From NCBI GenBank assembly GCA_903935205.1, contig CAIZQU010000086.1:55995-119994 (forward strand): DNA of 64,000 nt, in the 5' to 3' direction. Below, piece after piece: positions 10,188-19,183 of the stretch (the first letter of the stretch is position 1; every line of letters begins with the position of its first letter). The DNA comes from an uncultured cyanobacterium. Lineage in GTDB: Bacteria; Cyanobacteriota; Cyanobacteriia; PCC-6307; Cyanobiaceae. A program made the position numbers and the translations under genes. Under the pieces are notes generated by a model. It saw nothing but the letters and a program-made list of their open reading frames with translations, had not been told where the DNA came from and made no database searches.

Positions 10188-11501
10188 TCAGGCCGCACGC
10201 TGCCGCTGCAGGGCGTCATCCACGGCCCGCTGCTGATCGCGGCGGGTGATCCAGTGGTGGTAGGTGCGGGTGTGAATCGTCACCGAGTGGCCCATCATCC
10301 GGGCTGCCACCGTGTCGGGCAGACCGATGTGGATGGTTCGAACCGCCCAGGCATGGCGCAGGTCATAGGGCCTGAGGGGCAGGTCGTAGCGGCGGAACTG
10401 CTCCGCCACCCGCCGACCGACCTGCTGGAGGGTCGTGCCGGGGAGATCGGTGCGCACCGGCGGCAGGGCCCGGCGGTTGCTGCCCAGCACCTCCAGGCCG
10501 AAATGATCCACCCAGTGGGGCTGGAACGGCCAGACCTGATGCTCGCCGGTCTTGCTGGTGGGAAGCACCCGGATCACCCGGTCACCGCCGGGGGCCAAAG
10601 GGGAGGTGTCGCAGAAGAAGGCTTCGTGGTTGCGCAGGCCGTAGGTCGCCATCAGGCCATAGACGAGGCGCCAGCCGGGATTGGGGATCCGCTCCACCAG
10701 CGCCAGGATGTCGCTGTCGCTCGGGAGCTGGCGGAAGCGGGCGGCATGGAGTCCATAGCCACTGGCCCGCTCGCTCCAGTCCTCCGGCAGGCTCAGGCCT
10801 TGGTGGCGGGCGAGGGCGGCCAGCACCAGGGCGCACTGCTGACGACTGCGGCTGGCGAGGGCATAGCTCTCCAGCACGTCTTCCAGCAGGGGGATGTCGA
10901 GGGGCCGTCCGCCGCTGCGCTCGGCCAGGCGCCGCAGATAGGGCAGGTAGGCGGCGGTCCAGGTGGTGCGGCTGCCGGCGCGACGGCGGCGCCGCCGGGG
11001 ATCGGCGAAGAAGGCCTGCTCGAAGGCGGCCAGGGGTTCGGGCAGCCCCAGGCCGGAGCTGCGGTCCCGGCTGGGGCTGCCGGCGTGCGCTGTCGCTGTC
11101 TGCGCCAGGGCACTGGTGGCCGCCCCGTCGAGCCGCTCCGCCTTGGGCCGTAGCCGGGGCGCCCGCCGCCACTCGGCCCAGTCGAAACGGCCCTGCTCCA
11201 ACAGGCGCTGCAGCTCCGCCAACCTGACCATGGCCTGCTCCAGGCCGGATCGATCGGCGGGGAGGCCCAGCGCCAGCCGCTGCATCCGCAATCCCTCCCC
11301 GTTCTGGCGGGGCAGGGGCCCGCGCAGGCCGAGTTCCTGGCCCTGAATCACCACGGTCCAGCGGCTGCCGACCGCCGCCAGCTCGGCGTTGCGGCGGTCC
11401 AGGTCGGCCTGCAGGGGATCGGTGGTGCTGGCCAGGGGGAGCGGTGGGGACGTTGCTGCGGACCCTATCGAGCCAGGCCGGCCCGGGCCAGGGGGCTCCA
11501 C
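10188..11501 (-). CDS. Tyrosine recombinase/integrase family protein (non-mobile context)
   Basis: 437 residues from GTG 11501. The C-terminal catalytic domain carries the tyrosine-recombinase pattern: Arg in TYGLRNHEAFF, the HxxR box as LRHAWAVRTIHIG, His in MMGHSVTIHTRTYHHW, with the candidate nucleophile Tyr in the same segment. The N-terminal 130 residues are Ala/Leu/Arg-rich and end in a segment resembling a core-binding domain. There is no excisionase, attachment repeat or phage gene nearby; it sits between cobO and hemH in what looks like a stable housekeeping arrangement. It may therefore be a domesticated recombinase. The biological target is unknown. Confidence 0.85.
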   Translation of the reverse strand: MEPPGPGRPGSIGSAATSPPLPLASTTDPLQADLDRRNAELAAVGSRWTVVIQGQELGLRGPLPRQNGEGLRMQRLALGLPADRSGLEQAMVRLAELQRLLEQGRFDWAEWRRAPRLRPKAERLDGAATSALAQTATAHAGSPSRDRSSGLGLPEPLAAFEQAFFADPRRRRRRAGSRTTWTAAYLPYLRRLAERSGGRPLDIPLLEDVLESYALASRSRQQCALVLAALARHQGLSLPEDWSERASGYGLHAARFRQLPSDSDILALVERIPNPGWRLVYGLMATYGLRNHEAFFCDTSPLAPGGDRVIRVLPTSKTGEHQVWPFQPHWVDHFGLEVLGSNRRALPPVRTDLPGTTLQQVGRRVAEQFRRYDLPLRPYDLRHAWAVRTIHIGLPDTVAARMMGHSVTIHTRTYHHWITRRDQQRAVDDALQRQRAA

Positions 11502-11587
11502 ACCCTGGACCGCCGGGACCAGTCCGATGAACCCCGCTGGCGGGAGCCTGGCGTTACGCTCGCCCCTCTATCGGGTGGATGGGTGAC

Positions 11588-12763
11588 ATGGCCAGGGTCG
11601 GCGTGGTGCTGCTGAACCTCGGCGGACCGGAGCGGATCCAGGATGTCGGGCCTTTTCTCTACAACCTGTTTTCTGACCCCGAGATCATCCGTCTGCCCAA
11701 TCCGGCCCTGCAGAAGCCCCTGGCCTGGTTGATTAGCACCCTGCGGGCCGGCAAGTCGCAGGCGGCCTACCGCTCGATCGGCGGCGGATCACCCCTGCGC
11801 CGCATCACTGAACAGCAGGCGCGGGAGCTGCAGAGCACCTTGCGTCAGCGGGGTGTGGAGGCCACCAGCTATGTGGCGATGCGCTACTGGCATCCATTCA
11901 CGGAATCCGCCGTGGCTGACATCAAGGCCGATGGCATCGAGCAGGTGGTGGTGCTGCCGCTCTACCCCCACTTCTCGATCAGCACCAGCGGCTCCAGCTT
12001 CCGCGAGCTGCAGCGCCTTCGCCAGGCCGATCCAGGCTTCGCCCGCCTGCCGATCCGTTGCATCCGCAGCTACTACGACGACCCTGGTTATGTGGGTGCC
12101 ATGGCCGAGCTGATCGCCCGCGACATCCGCGCCTGTCCCGACCCGGCCAGCGCCCATGTGTTCTTCAGTGCCCACGGTGTGCCCAAGAGCTACGTGGAAG
12201 AGGCTGGCGATCCCTACCAGCGGGAAATCGAAACCTGCGCCCGCTTGATCATGGAACGGTTGCAGCGGGACCTGGGCCATTCCAACCCTTACACCCTGGC
12301 CTATCAGAGCCGTGTTGGTCCGGTGGAGTGGCTGCGCCCCTACACCGATGCCGCCCTTGAGGACCTGGGCAAGGCTGGGGTCAAGGATCTGGTGGTGGTG
12401 CCGATCAGTTTCGTCAGCGAGCACATCGAGACCCTTGAGGAGATCGATATCGAATACCGGGAGATTGCACACGAGGCCGGTATCAGCAACTTCCGCCGCG
12501 TCCCAGCCCTTGACACCACGCCATCCTTCATCGAAGGACTGGCGCACCTTGTTCAGCAGGCCCTCGATGGACCAGAGGTCAACCTCGATCAGGCGGCGTC
12601 GTTGCCCACCAAGGTGAAGCTCTACCCCCAGGACAAATGGGCCTGGGGCTGGAACAACAGCTCCGAGGTCTGGAACGGCCGCTTGGCGATGGTGGGTTTC
12701 TCCGCTTTCCTGCTGGAGCTGATCAGCGGCCATGGCCCTCTCCATGCCATCGGACTCCTCTGA
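11588..12763 (+). CDS. hemH: Ferrochelatase with C-terminal chlorophyll a/b-binding-like helix
   Basis: 391 residues from ATG 11588 (an in-frame ATG at 11579 adds three residues). The ferrochelatase body begins [12 protein letters not shown] and includes [18 protein letters not shown], the conserved active-site His region, and the later [15 protein letters not shown] and [14 protein letters not shown] motifs. It inserts Fe2+ into protoporphyrin IX to form haem. The C-terminus, after a linker, is a hydrophobic helix with the NGRLAMVGF pattern typical of light-harvesting-like (CAB/Hlip) proteins, a known feature of cyanobacterial and plastid ferrochelatases that affects dimerisation and membrane association. 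Divergent from the recombinase gene by 86 bases. Confidence 0.97.
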   Translation: MARVGVVLLNLGGPERIQDVGPFLYNLFSDPEIIRLPNPALQKPLAWLISTLRAGKSQAAYRSIGGGSPLRRITEQQARELQSTLRQRGVEATSYVAMRYWHPFTESAVADIKADGIEQVVVLPLYPHFSISTSGSSFRELQRLRQADPGFARLPIRCIRSYYDDPGYVGAMAELIARDIRACPDPASAHVFFSAHGVPKSYVEEAGDPYQREIETCARLIMERLQRDLGHSNPYTLAYQSRVGPVEWLRPYTDAALEDLGKAGVKDLVVVPISFVSEHIETLEEIDIEYREIAHEAGISNFRRVPALDTTPSFIEGLAHLVQQALDGPEVNLDQAASLPTKVKLYPQDKWAWGWNNSSEVWNGRLAMVGFSAFLLELISGHGPLHAIGLL

Positions 12764-13448
12764 ATCCCCCACGGCCAGGCCCCCCCGGCCGCCGGATCCG
12801 GCCGATGGCAACCGATCGCATCGACCGCCCCGTCGCCCGGCGGACCGATCCCGGATCCGGACCCTGCCCCTGGTGGCGGCGGTGATGCTGCCGGTCCTGG
12901 CGGCACCCCTGGCGGCCTCCGCCAGCCCTGCCCCTGGCCACCAGCGCTCCTGGGGGCGTGGTGTGTTCCCGGTGGTGAGTTTCGCCGGCTTCACCAGCCG
13001 CTTCGGCCTGCGCCACCATCCCCTTTCCGGCGTTCTCCGCCCCCACGACGGCCTCGACATCGCCGCCCCGCTGGGTTCGCCGGTGTTGAGCTGGTGGGGC
13101 GGCAGGGTGCTGGAGGTGATCGCTGACCGGGGTTGCGGCAACGGGCTGGTGATCCGTTCCGGCGACTACGAGCACCTCTACTGCCATCTGGCCGGCCATG
13201 CGGCGGCAGGCTTGTATCGCAGCGGACCGGTGCTGCTGGCCGTTGGCGATCGGGTCGCGGCCGGTCAGACCATCGGCCATGTCGGGATCAGCGGGGCGAG
13301 CACGGGTCCCCATCTGCACTGGGGACTGCGCCACCGGGGGCGCTGGCTCGATCCGGTGCTGGTGCTGCGGGCCATGGCCGCAAGCCGCAACATGGCACGG
13401 TCATCGCCGCAGCGCCGCTTTAATGTTGGGCTATTGCCCCGATCGTGA
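12732..13448 (+). CDS. M23 family metallopeptidase (secreted murein endopeptidase-like)
   Basis: 238 residues from ATG 12732, with ATG 12744 as an alternative; it overlaps the end of hemH by 32 bases in another frame. A basic Pro/Arg-rich start leads into a hydrophobic export segment ending around ASAS. The LytM/M23 domain follows, with zinc ligands His105 and Asp109 (HDGLD) and the HxH pair His194/His196 (PHLHWGLR). Such enzymes cleave peptidoglycan cross-bridges outside the inner membrane, or act as activators of amidases when residues are lost; here all ligands are present. The C-terminal 35 residues are basic and look unstructured. Confidence 0.88.
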   Translation: MALSMPSDSSESPTARPPRPPDPADGNRSHRPPRRPADRSRIRTLPLVAAVMLPVLAAPLAASASPAPGHQRSWGRGVFPVVSFAGFTSRFGLRHHPLSGVLRPHDGLDIAAPLGSPVLSWWGGRVLEVIADRGCGNGLVIRSGDYEHLYCHLAGHAAAGLYRSGPVLLAVGDRVAAGQTIGHVGISGASTGPHLHWGLRHRGRWLDPVLVLRAMAASRNMARSSPQRRFNVGLLPRS

Positions 13449-13629
13449 GCCCGCCGGGACCCACCCATCCTGATTCCCTGAATCTCCTTAGGCCTCCTGA
13501 AACCAGTCCCAAGCCTCCGGGATCGCACTGAGCACCTTTCGGCCCTCTTGTGAATCCCCGGATTCCAGCCAGGCCGTCAGGCCGATCTCAGGATCTCCTT
13601 ACCACTCTCGCCCCCCCCTTGCCGCCGCC

Positions 13630-15540
13630 GTGACACTGACCCCCCTCAACCCCCAGGCCGCGACCACAAACACGGCCGGCGAGGTCTCCCAGGGACAGGA
13701 CAGCCCCGGGCCTGAACACGCTGCCCACCTCCAGCCAACCCGGCAGGTCAGTGGTGGCTATGCCCTGATGGATTCGCTCCATCGCCATGGGGTGCGCCAC
13801 ATCTTCGGCTACCCCGGCGGCGCGATCCTGCCGATCTACGACGAACTGCACAAGGCCGAGTCGCGGGGCTGGCTCAAGCACATCCTGGTCCGCCACGAAC
13901 AGGGCGGCACCCACGCGGCTGACGCCTATGCCAGGGCCACCGGCCGGGTAGGGGTGTGCTTCGGCACCTCCGGCCCTGGTGCCACCAATCTGGTCACGGG
14001 TATCGCCACCGCCCAGATGGATTCGGTGCCGATGGTGGTGATCACCGGCCAGGTCCCCAGGGCTGCGATCGGCACCGATGCCTTCCAGGAGACCGATATC
14101 TTCGGCATCACCCTGCCGATCGTGAAGCACTCCTGGGTGGTGCGCGATCCCGCCGACATCGCCCGGATCGTGGCGGAGGCGTTTCTGATCGCTTCCAGTG
14201 GCAGGCCTGGACCGGTGTTGATCGATGTGCCCAAGGATGTGGGGGCCGAGCTCTTCGACTACGTCCCGGTCGAGCCCGGTACCGCCGTACCAGCTGGATT
14301 CCAGCGACCGCCCAGGGCGGAGGCCGGGGCCATCGAAGCCGCCCTGGAGTTGATCCGCCAGGCCCAGCGGCCGCTGCTTTATGTGGGCGGGGGTGCCATC
14401 AGCGCCGGTGCCCACCAGGCGGTGCTCGACCTTGCGGAGCGGTTCCGACTGCCGGTCACCACCACCCTGATGGGCAAGGGTGCCTTCGATGAACGCCATC
14501 CCCTCTCGGTTGGCATGCTCGGCATGCATGGCACCGCCTACGCCAACTTCGCCGTCACCGAATGCGACCTGCTGATCGCCGCCGGTGCCCGCTTCGATGA
14601 CCGCGTCACCGGCCGTCTCGACAGCTTCGCGCCGCGGGCTCGGGTGATCCACATCGACATCGATGCAGCCGAGGTCGGCAAGAACAGGGTGCCGGATGTC
14701 CCCGTGGTGGCTGATGTCGGTGAAGCCCTCACCCAACTGCTCGCCGCTTCCGTGGGTGAGCAGTCCCAGGGTCGCACCGAGGCCTGGCTGCAGCGGATCG
14801 ACAGCTGGAAGCACCACTATCCCCTGGTGGTTCCCCGTCCTGAGGGGGAGATCGCTCCCCAGGAGGTGGTGATCGCCCTCTCTGAACTCGCTCCCGAGGC
14901 CATCATCACCACCGATGTCGGTCAGCATCAGATGTGGGCGGCCCAGTTCCTGAACACCGGCCCCCGCCGCTGGATCAGCAGCGCCGGCCTGGGCACCATG
15001 GGCTTCGGCATGCCTGCGGCGATGGGTGCCCAGGTGGCCTGTCCCGGTGCCCAGGTGGTCTGTGTGGCCGGCGACGCCAGCATCCTGATGAACATTCAGG
15101 AGTTGGGCACCCTCAGCCAGTACGGCCTGCCGGTGAAGGTGGTGGTGCTCAACAACGGCTGGCAGGGCATGGTGCGGCAGTGGCAGGAGAGCTTCTACGA
15201 GCAGCGCTATTCCGCCTCGGAGATGGCTGTCGGGATGCCCGATTTCCCCGCCCTTGCCGAAGCCTTCGGCGTTCGTGGCGTGGCGATCAGCGAGCGTGCG
15301 GAGCTGCGCACCCTCCTCGCCGACGCCCTGGCCCATCCGGGCCCGGTGTTCGTCGACGTCAAAGTGCGTCGCAATGAGAATTGTTATCCGATGGTTCCCC
15401 CTGGTGCCAGCAATGCCCAGATGGTGGGTCTACCCAGCCATCCAGAGCTGGCGATCGATACGATCCGTCAGTGCCGCGCCTGTGGCACCACCACCGCTAG
15501 CGCCCATCTCCATTGCCCCACCTGCGGAACCAAGCTCTGA
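13630..15540 (+). CDS. ilvB: Acetolactate synthase large subunit with C-terminal zinc-ribbon-like tail
   Basis: 636 residues from GTG 13630. A roughly 40-residue low-complexity leader precedes the ThDP-dependent enzyme: the [15 protein letters not shown] beginning with RHEQGG (catalytic Glu), a central FAD/regulatory domain, and the ThDP/Mg motif [12 protein letters not shown] in the C-terminal domain. It condenses pyruvate (or pyruvate and 2-oxobutyrate) in branched-chain amino-acid synthesis, with a separate IlvN subunit not in this window. Unusually, the last 22 residues contain two CxxC pairs (Cys615/Cys618 and Cys629/Cys632) that would make a zinc ribbon; this is not part of the standard enzyme. 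Confidence 0.96.
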   Translation: MTLTPLNPQAATTNTAGEVSQGQDSPGPEHAAHLQPTRQVSGGYALMDSLHRHGVRHIFGYPGGAILPIYDELHKAESRGWLKHILVRHEQGGTHAADAYARATGRVGVCFGTSGPGATNLVTGIATAQMDSVPMVVITGQVPRAAIGTDAFQETDIFGITLPIVKHSWVVRDPADIARIVAEAFLIASSGRPGPVLIDVPKDVGAELFDYVPVEPGTAVPAGFQRPPRAEAGAIEAALELIRQAQRPLLYVGGGAISAGAHQAVLDLAERFRLPVTTTLMGKGAFDERHPLSVGMLGMHGTAYANFAVTECDLLIAAGARFDDRVTGRLDSFAPRARVIHIDIDAAEVGKNRVPDVPVVADVGEALTQLLAASVGEQSQGRTEAWLQRIDSWKHHYPLVVPRPEGEIAPQEVVIALSELAPEAIITTDVGQHQMWAAQFLNTGPRRWISSAGLGTMGFGMPAAMGAQVACPGAQVVCVAGDASILMNIQELGTLSQYGLPVKVVVLNNGWQGMVRQWQESFYEQRYSASEMAVGMPDFPALAEAFGVRGVAISERAELRTLLADALAHPGPVFVDVKVRRNENCYPMVPPGASNAQMVGLPSHPELAIDTIRQCRACGTTTASAHLHCPTCGTKL

Positions 15541-15908
15541 ACCGTTTCTTCCTCGCCACCGTGTTGGCGGCAGCGCTGCTGATCGGTGGCCTCAGTTTCT
15601 GGCCTGCTGCCGCCCAGGCGGCCGAGGTTCTTCAGGTCACCGGCCCGGACCGGCTGATCATCGGTGACCGCAACCGCTCCTCGCTGGTCCTGCTGGGTTG
15701 CATGACCGTGCAGGCCGGATCGGAACAGGAGGCCCAGTCCTGGCTGCGGCAACGTCTGCCCCGTCACAGTCGCGTCAATCTGCGGCCTCTCGGTGAGCGG
15801 GATGATCATCTCCTCGCCCTGGTCACCCCGGTCGAAGATCCCACCGCCACCGACCTGAGCACGGGCCTGGTCTCCGCTGGCCTGGCCCAGCCGACTCCCT
15901 GCAGCTGA
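15513..15908 (+). CDS. Small exported protein of unknown function
   Basis: 131 residues from TTG 15513, overlapping the end of ilvB by 28 bases; GTG 15561 is an in-frame alternative that would shorten the overlap. A signal-peptide-like segment ([20 protein letters not shown]) ends with an AQA cleavage-type site. The mature region of about 95 residues ([24 protein letters not shown], then [19 protein letters not shown]) faintly resembles the beta-barrel of thermonuclease-like (SNase) domains but lacks an obvious catalytic set. I cannot assign a function. It and the next small gene follow ilvB closely and may be cotranscribed. Confidence 0.75.
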   Translation: MPHLRNQALNRFFLATVLAAALLIGGLSFWPAAAQAAEVLQVTGPDRLIIGDRNRSSLVLLGCMTVQAGSEQEAQSWLRQRLPRHSRVNLRPLGERDDHLLALVTPVEDPTATDLSTGLVSAGLAQPTPCS

Positions 15909-15913
15909 GCACC

Positions 15914-16156
15914 ATGGGCCTCAACCGCACCGCCCGCGGCATCGTGTTGGTGCCATCCCTGTTGCTGGGGGGGGCTTTCCTGGCGACTGCCGCCTGGGTC
16001 GATGGTCCAGCTGCCGCCAATCGCCCCCTGGCCCTGGGTCTTGGCGGGGTGCTGGTAGCCGTAGGCCTGCTCACCCAGCTTCTCCCGGACGACCCGGAAC
16101 CTGGGCCCAGGGCCGATCGTGCGGGGAGCGGCGGCGGCCCTCCCCCGTCCCCCTGA
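15914..16156 (+). CDS. Small two-helix membrane protein, unknown function
   Basis: 80 residues from ATG 15914, five bases after the preceding stop. Two hydrophobic segments (roughly residues 9-28 and 39-58) are joined by a short loop, and the C-terminal 20 residues are acidic then Pro/Gly/Ser-rich. This looks like a small integral membrane protein. There is no recognisable family motif. The spacing suggests cotranscription with the exported protein upstream. Confidence 0.65.
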   Translation: MGLNRTARGIVLVPSLLLGGAFLATAAWVDGPAAANRPLALGLGGVLVAVGLLTQLLPDDPEPGPRADRAGSGGGPPPSP

Positions 16157-16249
16157 CAGCCCCCCCGGGGCTCAGGGTTCTGGAGCCACCCTTGCGCTGG
16201 ATCGGCTGCGGCTCCGTACGTGCGCCAGCCGACTCTGCGGTAGGGGGCC

Positions 16250-18823
16250 ATGTTGGTGCTAGACGCCGGGGTGATTGTGGTGGCCAGCGAACCGATGCCT
16301 CCCGGCAGCGACCCGGTCGAATCGGGGGCAGGGAACCTGCAGCGACGAGCGACAGTCCCGGAACATCACCCCCTGTCCGCCGCGACCGAGCCCTGGACCA
16401 CCCATCCTCTGAAGGCTGAGCTGATTCTGCCGTTGGAGCAGGTGGATCTGGATGCCGTGGCCTGCGTCGGTGGCAAGAACGCCTCCCTCGGCGAGATGAT
16501 CCGCGAACTGGCGACGGCCGGGGTGCCCGTCCCCGGGGGGTTTGCGACCACGGCAGCCGCCTACCGCCTGCTGCTGCGGCACAACGGCCTGGAGGAGCCT
16601 CTGGCGACCCTGTTGCGCGCTCTCGACTGTGAGGATCTGAGCGCCCTGCAGGCGGCTGGGGCAACCGCACGCCGCTGGCTGCTGGAGTCCGTCTTCCCGC
16701 CGGAGCTTGAGGCCGGCATCCGGCAGGCCTACCGCCGCCTCGGTGCTCCCGCCGTGGCGGTCCGCTCCAGCGCCACCGCCGAGGATCTGCCCGAGGCCAG
16801 TTTCGCCGGCCAACAGGACACCTTCCTGCACGTGGAGGGGGAGGAGGACCTGCTGGCGGCCTGTCACCGCTGCTACAGCTCCCTGTTCAGCGATCGCGCC
16901 ATCTCCTATCGCCAGCTCCATGGTTTCGACCATCTGGAGGTGGCTCTCTCGATCGGTGTGCAGCGGATGGTGCACGCCGACCGAGGCTGCGCCGGGGTGA
17001 TGTTCAGCATCGACACCGAGTCGGGATTCGCCAACGTCGTGTTGCTCACCGCTGCCTATGGCCTCGGTGAGACCGTGGTCCAGGGAGCGGTCAATCCCGA
17101 TGAGTGGCTGATCTTCAAACCTACCCTCCTCCAGGGCTTTGAGCCGATTCTCAGCCGACGCCTTGGGGACAAGGCGATCCGGCTGGTGCGCAGCGATCCC
17201 TCCCCTGACGGGAGGTCGGTGCGGATCGAACCGGTGGAGGAGGCTGCCCGCCGGCGTTTTGCGCTCAGCGATGGGGAGGTGCTCACCCTCGCCCGCTGGG
17301 CCTGCCGGATTGAGGAGCACTACTCCGCCCGCCGCGGCACCGACACGCCGATGGACATCGAATGGGCTAAGGATGGACCCAGCGGCGATCTCTTCATCCT
17401 CCAGGCCAGACCCGAAACGGTGCAAGCCCGTCGGGATGGTGCAGTGCTGCGTCGCTGGCATCTCGAGCCCCACTGTCTTGAACCACTGCTCAGCGGTCGT
17501 GCCATCGGTGCCTCCGTAACCAGCGGCGTGGTGCGGGTGCTGCGCGATCCCAGCCAGATCGACCGTTTCGGCGAGGGAGATCTGTTGGTGACCGAACGCA
17601 CCGATCCCGATTGGGAGCCGATCCTCAAGCGGGCCAGCGGCGTTGTGACCGATCAGGGTGGCCGCACCTGCCATGCGGCGATCATCGCCCGGGAGATGGG
17701 GATCACCGCGATCGTCGGTACGGGCGATGGATCCAGGCGCCTGCGAGATGGCGACAGCGTGACCCTCAGCTGCTGCGAGGGTGAGGAGGGCCATGTCTAT
17801 CCCGGAGTCCTGCCTTTCCACCTCGAAGAGCAGCCGCTGCTGGATCTTCCCCCCACCCGCACCCGCATCCTGATGAATGTGGGCCATCCGGAGGAGGCCT
17901 TCAAGCTGGCCGCGATCCCTTGCGATGGCGTGGGTCTGGCCCGGCTGGAATTCATCATTGCCAATCACATCCGCGTCCACCCGCTGGCCCTGGTTCAGCC
18001 TGAGAGGGTCAGCTCCCCCGAGGAGCGTGAAGCGATTGCAGCGCTCTGCTCCGGCCATGCCAATCCGGTGGAGTATTACATCGAAACCCTGGCTCAGGGG
18101 ATGGGGAGGATCGCAGCGGCCTTTCACCCCAATCCGGTGCTGTTGCGCTTCTCGGATTTCAAAAGCAACGAATATGCCCGCCTCCTCGGCGGTTCCAGCT
18201 TCGAACCACTGGAGGAGAACCCGATGCTGGGTTGGCGTGGTGCTTCCCGCTATGGATCCGCCGCCTTCGCGGCCGCCTTCGCCATGGAATGCCAGGCCCT
18301 GCGCCGGGTGAGGGAGCGGATGGGCCTCACCAACACCATCGCGATGGTCCCCTTCTGTCGCACCCCTGAGGAGGGGGATCGGGTTCTCGCCGCCATGGCC
18401 ACCCAGGGTCTGGTGCGTGGCCAGAACGGCCTGCAGGTGTATGTGATGTGCGAGTTGCCCAGCAATGTGATCAGTGCCGAGGCCTTCGCCGAGCGCTTCG
18501 ATGGCTTCTCGATCGGCTCCAACGACCTCACTCAGTTGACCCTGGGGCTCGACCGAGATTCAGCCCTCGTGGCCGATCTGTTTGATGAACGTCATCCCAG
18601 CGTCAAAGCGATGATCAGTCTGGCCATCCGCACGGCCCGGCGCTGCCACAGGCCGATCGGTCTCTGCGGTCAGGCCCCCAGTGATCATCCCGATTTTGCA
18701 CGCTTTCTGGTGGAGGAGGGGATCGATTCGATCAGCCTCAATCCCGATGCCCTGTTGCGCACCCGGCTGGCGGTGGCGGCCCTGGAGCGCGAGCTGGGGA
18801 TCGCTCCCACCAGGGGCCTCTGA
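16250..18823 (+). CDS. ppsA: Phosphoenolpyruvate synthase-like dikinase
   Basis: Up to 857 residues; ATG 16250 or ATG 16295 are candidate starts, and the conserved part only begins around residue 55 with the VGGKNASLGEM motif of the ATP-grasp domain. The central swivelling domain holds the phospho-histidine in GGRTCHAAIIAREMG (His475 counted from 16250) and the C-terminal PEP-binding barrel has GLCGQAPSDHP with the conserved Cys806. The order matches PEP synthase, which makes PEP from pyruvate and ATP. Pyruvate phosphate dikinase is a less likely reading because its larger insert is missing. It is a single gene, convergent with the small gene at 18843. Confidence 0.9.
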   Translation: MLVLDAGVIVVASEPMPPGSDPVESGAGNLQRRATVPEHHPLSAATEPWTTHPLKAELILPLEQVDLDAVACVGGKNASLGEMIRELATAGVPVPGGFATTAAAYRLLLRHNGLEEPLATLLRALDCEDLSALQAAGATARRWLLESVFPPELEAGIRQAYRRLGAPAVAVRSSATAEDLPEASFAGQQDTFLHVEGEEDLLAACHRCYSSLFSDRAISYRQLHGFDHLEVALSIGVQRMVHADRGCAGVMFSIDTESGFANVVLLTAAYGLGETVVQGAVNPDEWLIFKPTLLQGFEPILSRRLGDKAIRLVRSDPSPDGRSVRIEPVEEAARRRFALSDGEVLTLARWACRIEEHYSARRGTDTPMDIEWAKDGPSGDLFILQARPETVQARRDGAVLRRWHLEPHCLEPLLSGRAIGASVTSGVVRVLRDPSQIDRFGEGDLLVTERTDPDWEPILKRASGVVTDQGGRTCHAAIIAREMGITAIVGTGDGSRRLRDGDSVTLSCCEGEEGHVYPGVLPFHLEEQPLLDLPPTRTRILMNVGHPEEAFKLAAIPCDGVGLARLEFIIANHIRVHPLALVQPERVSSPEEREAIAALCSGHANPVEYYIETLAQGMGRIAAAFHPNPVLLRFSDFKSNEYARLLGGSSFEPLEENPMLGWRGASRYGSAAFAAAFAMECQALRRVRERMGLTNTIAMVPFCRTPEEGDRVLAAMATQGLVRGQNGLQVYVMCELPSNVISAEAFAERFDGFSIGSNDLTQLTLGLDRDSALVADLFDERHPSVKAMISLAIRTARRCHRPIGLCGQAPSDHPDFARFLVEEGIDSISLNPDALLRTRLAVAALERELGIAPTRGL

Positions 18824-18827
18824 CGCC

Positions 18828-18859
18828 CTCTGCCCGGGGTGTTCAGCTGCTGGGCAGAG
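18828..18859. terminator. Weak hairpin between convergent genes
   Basis: An 8-bp inverted repeat (CTCTGCCC at 18828-18835, GGGCAGAG at 18852-18859) with a 16-base loop lies just after the PEP synthase stop and covers the 3' end of the leftward small gene. There is no U-run. It is the only candidate terminator in the junction. Confidence 0.35.
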
Positions 18860-19055
18860 CGGGCAGCAGGGGCGGGCGCGGGCCATCGAGGAGCGGCACG
18901 GCCGAGAGTGTGGAGGACGCTGATGCTGTTGTCGGTGCTGTCGCCTGCACCCTCACCTCGCTGACCAGATTCCAGAGCAGCCAGGCGTAGGCGCCGTAGC
19001 GCACCAGGCAGAGAACCGCCAGGGCCTGGCAGAGCGGACAGTGGCTGAGGCCCAT
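18843..19055 (-). CDS. Small membrane protein with N-terminal CxxC
   Basis: 70 residues from ATG 19055. The N-terminus has HCPLCQ, a CxxC pair, followed by a hydrophobic helix (LAVLCLVRYGAYAWLLWNLV) and then a Thr/Ala/Ser/Pro-rich tail. The composition suggests a single-pass membrane protein; the CxxC could bind metal or be redox active, but that is inference. It is divergent from the FAD oxidoreductase at 19184 and convergent with PEP synthase. A longer overlapping frame on the same strand looks less protein-like. Confidence 0.6.
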   Translation of the reverse strand: MGLSHCPLCQALAVLCLVRYGAYAWLLWNLVSEVRVQATAPTTASASSTLSAVPLLDGPRPPLLPALPSS

Positions 19056-19183
19056 GGCGAAGGTCCGTTCCTTTTCCCACCACCCTGGCAGCGGCAGCGG
19101 GTTCTGGGGGGTGCTGCTGGGGATCTGAAGGGAAAGGGTACCGGCGCTGCGTTAAAGAACAGGGACGCCTTCTCGCGGCCCCC

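Noticed and set aside
10188..11501. Prophage or integrative element centred on the recombinase
   Set aside because: No attachment repeats, phage structural genes or excisionase are nearby, and the flanking genes are housekeeping.
13588..15336. A 582-residue open frame antisense to ilvB
   Set aside because: It is His/Gly/Asp-rich with no domain pattern, and ilvB on the other strand is unmistakable.
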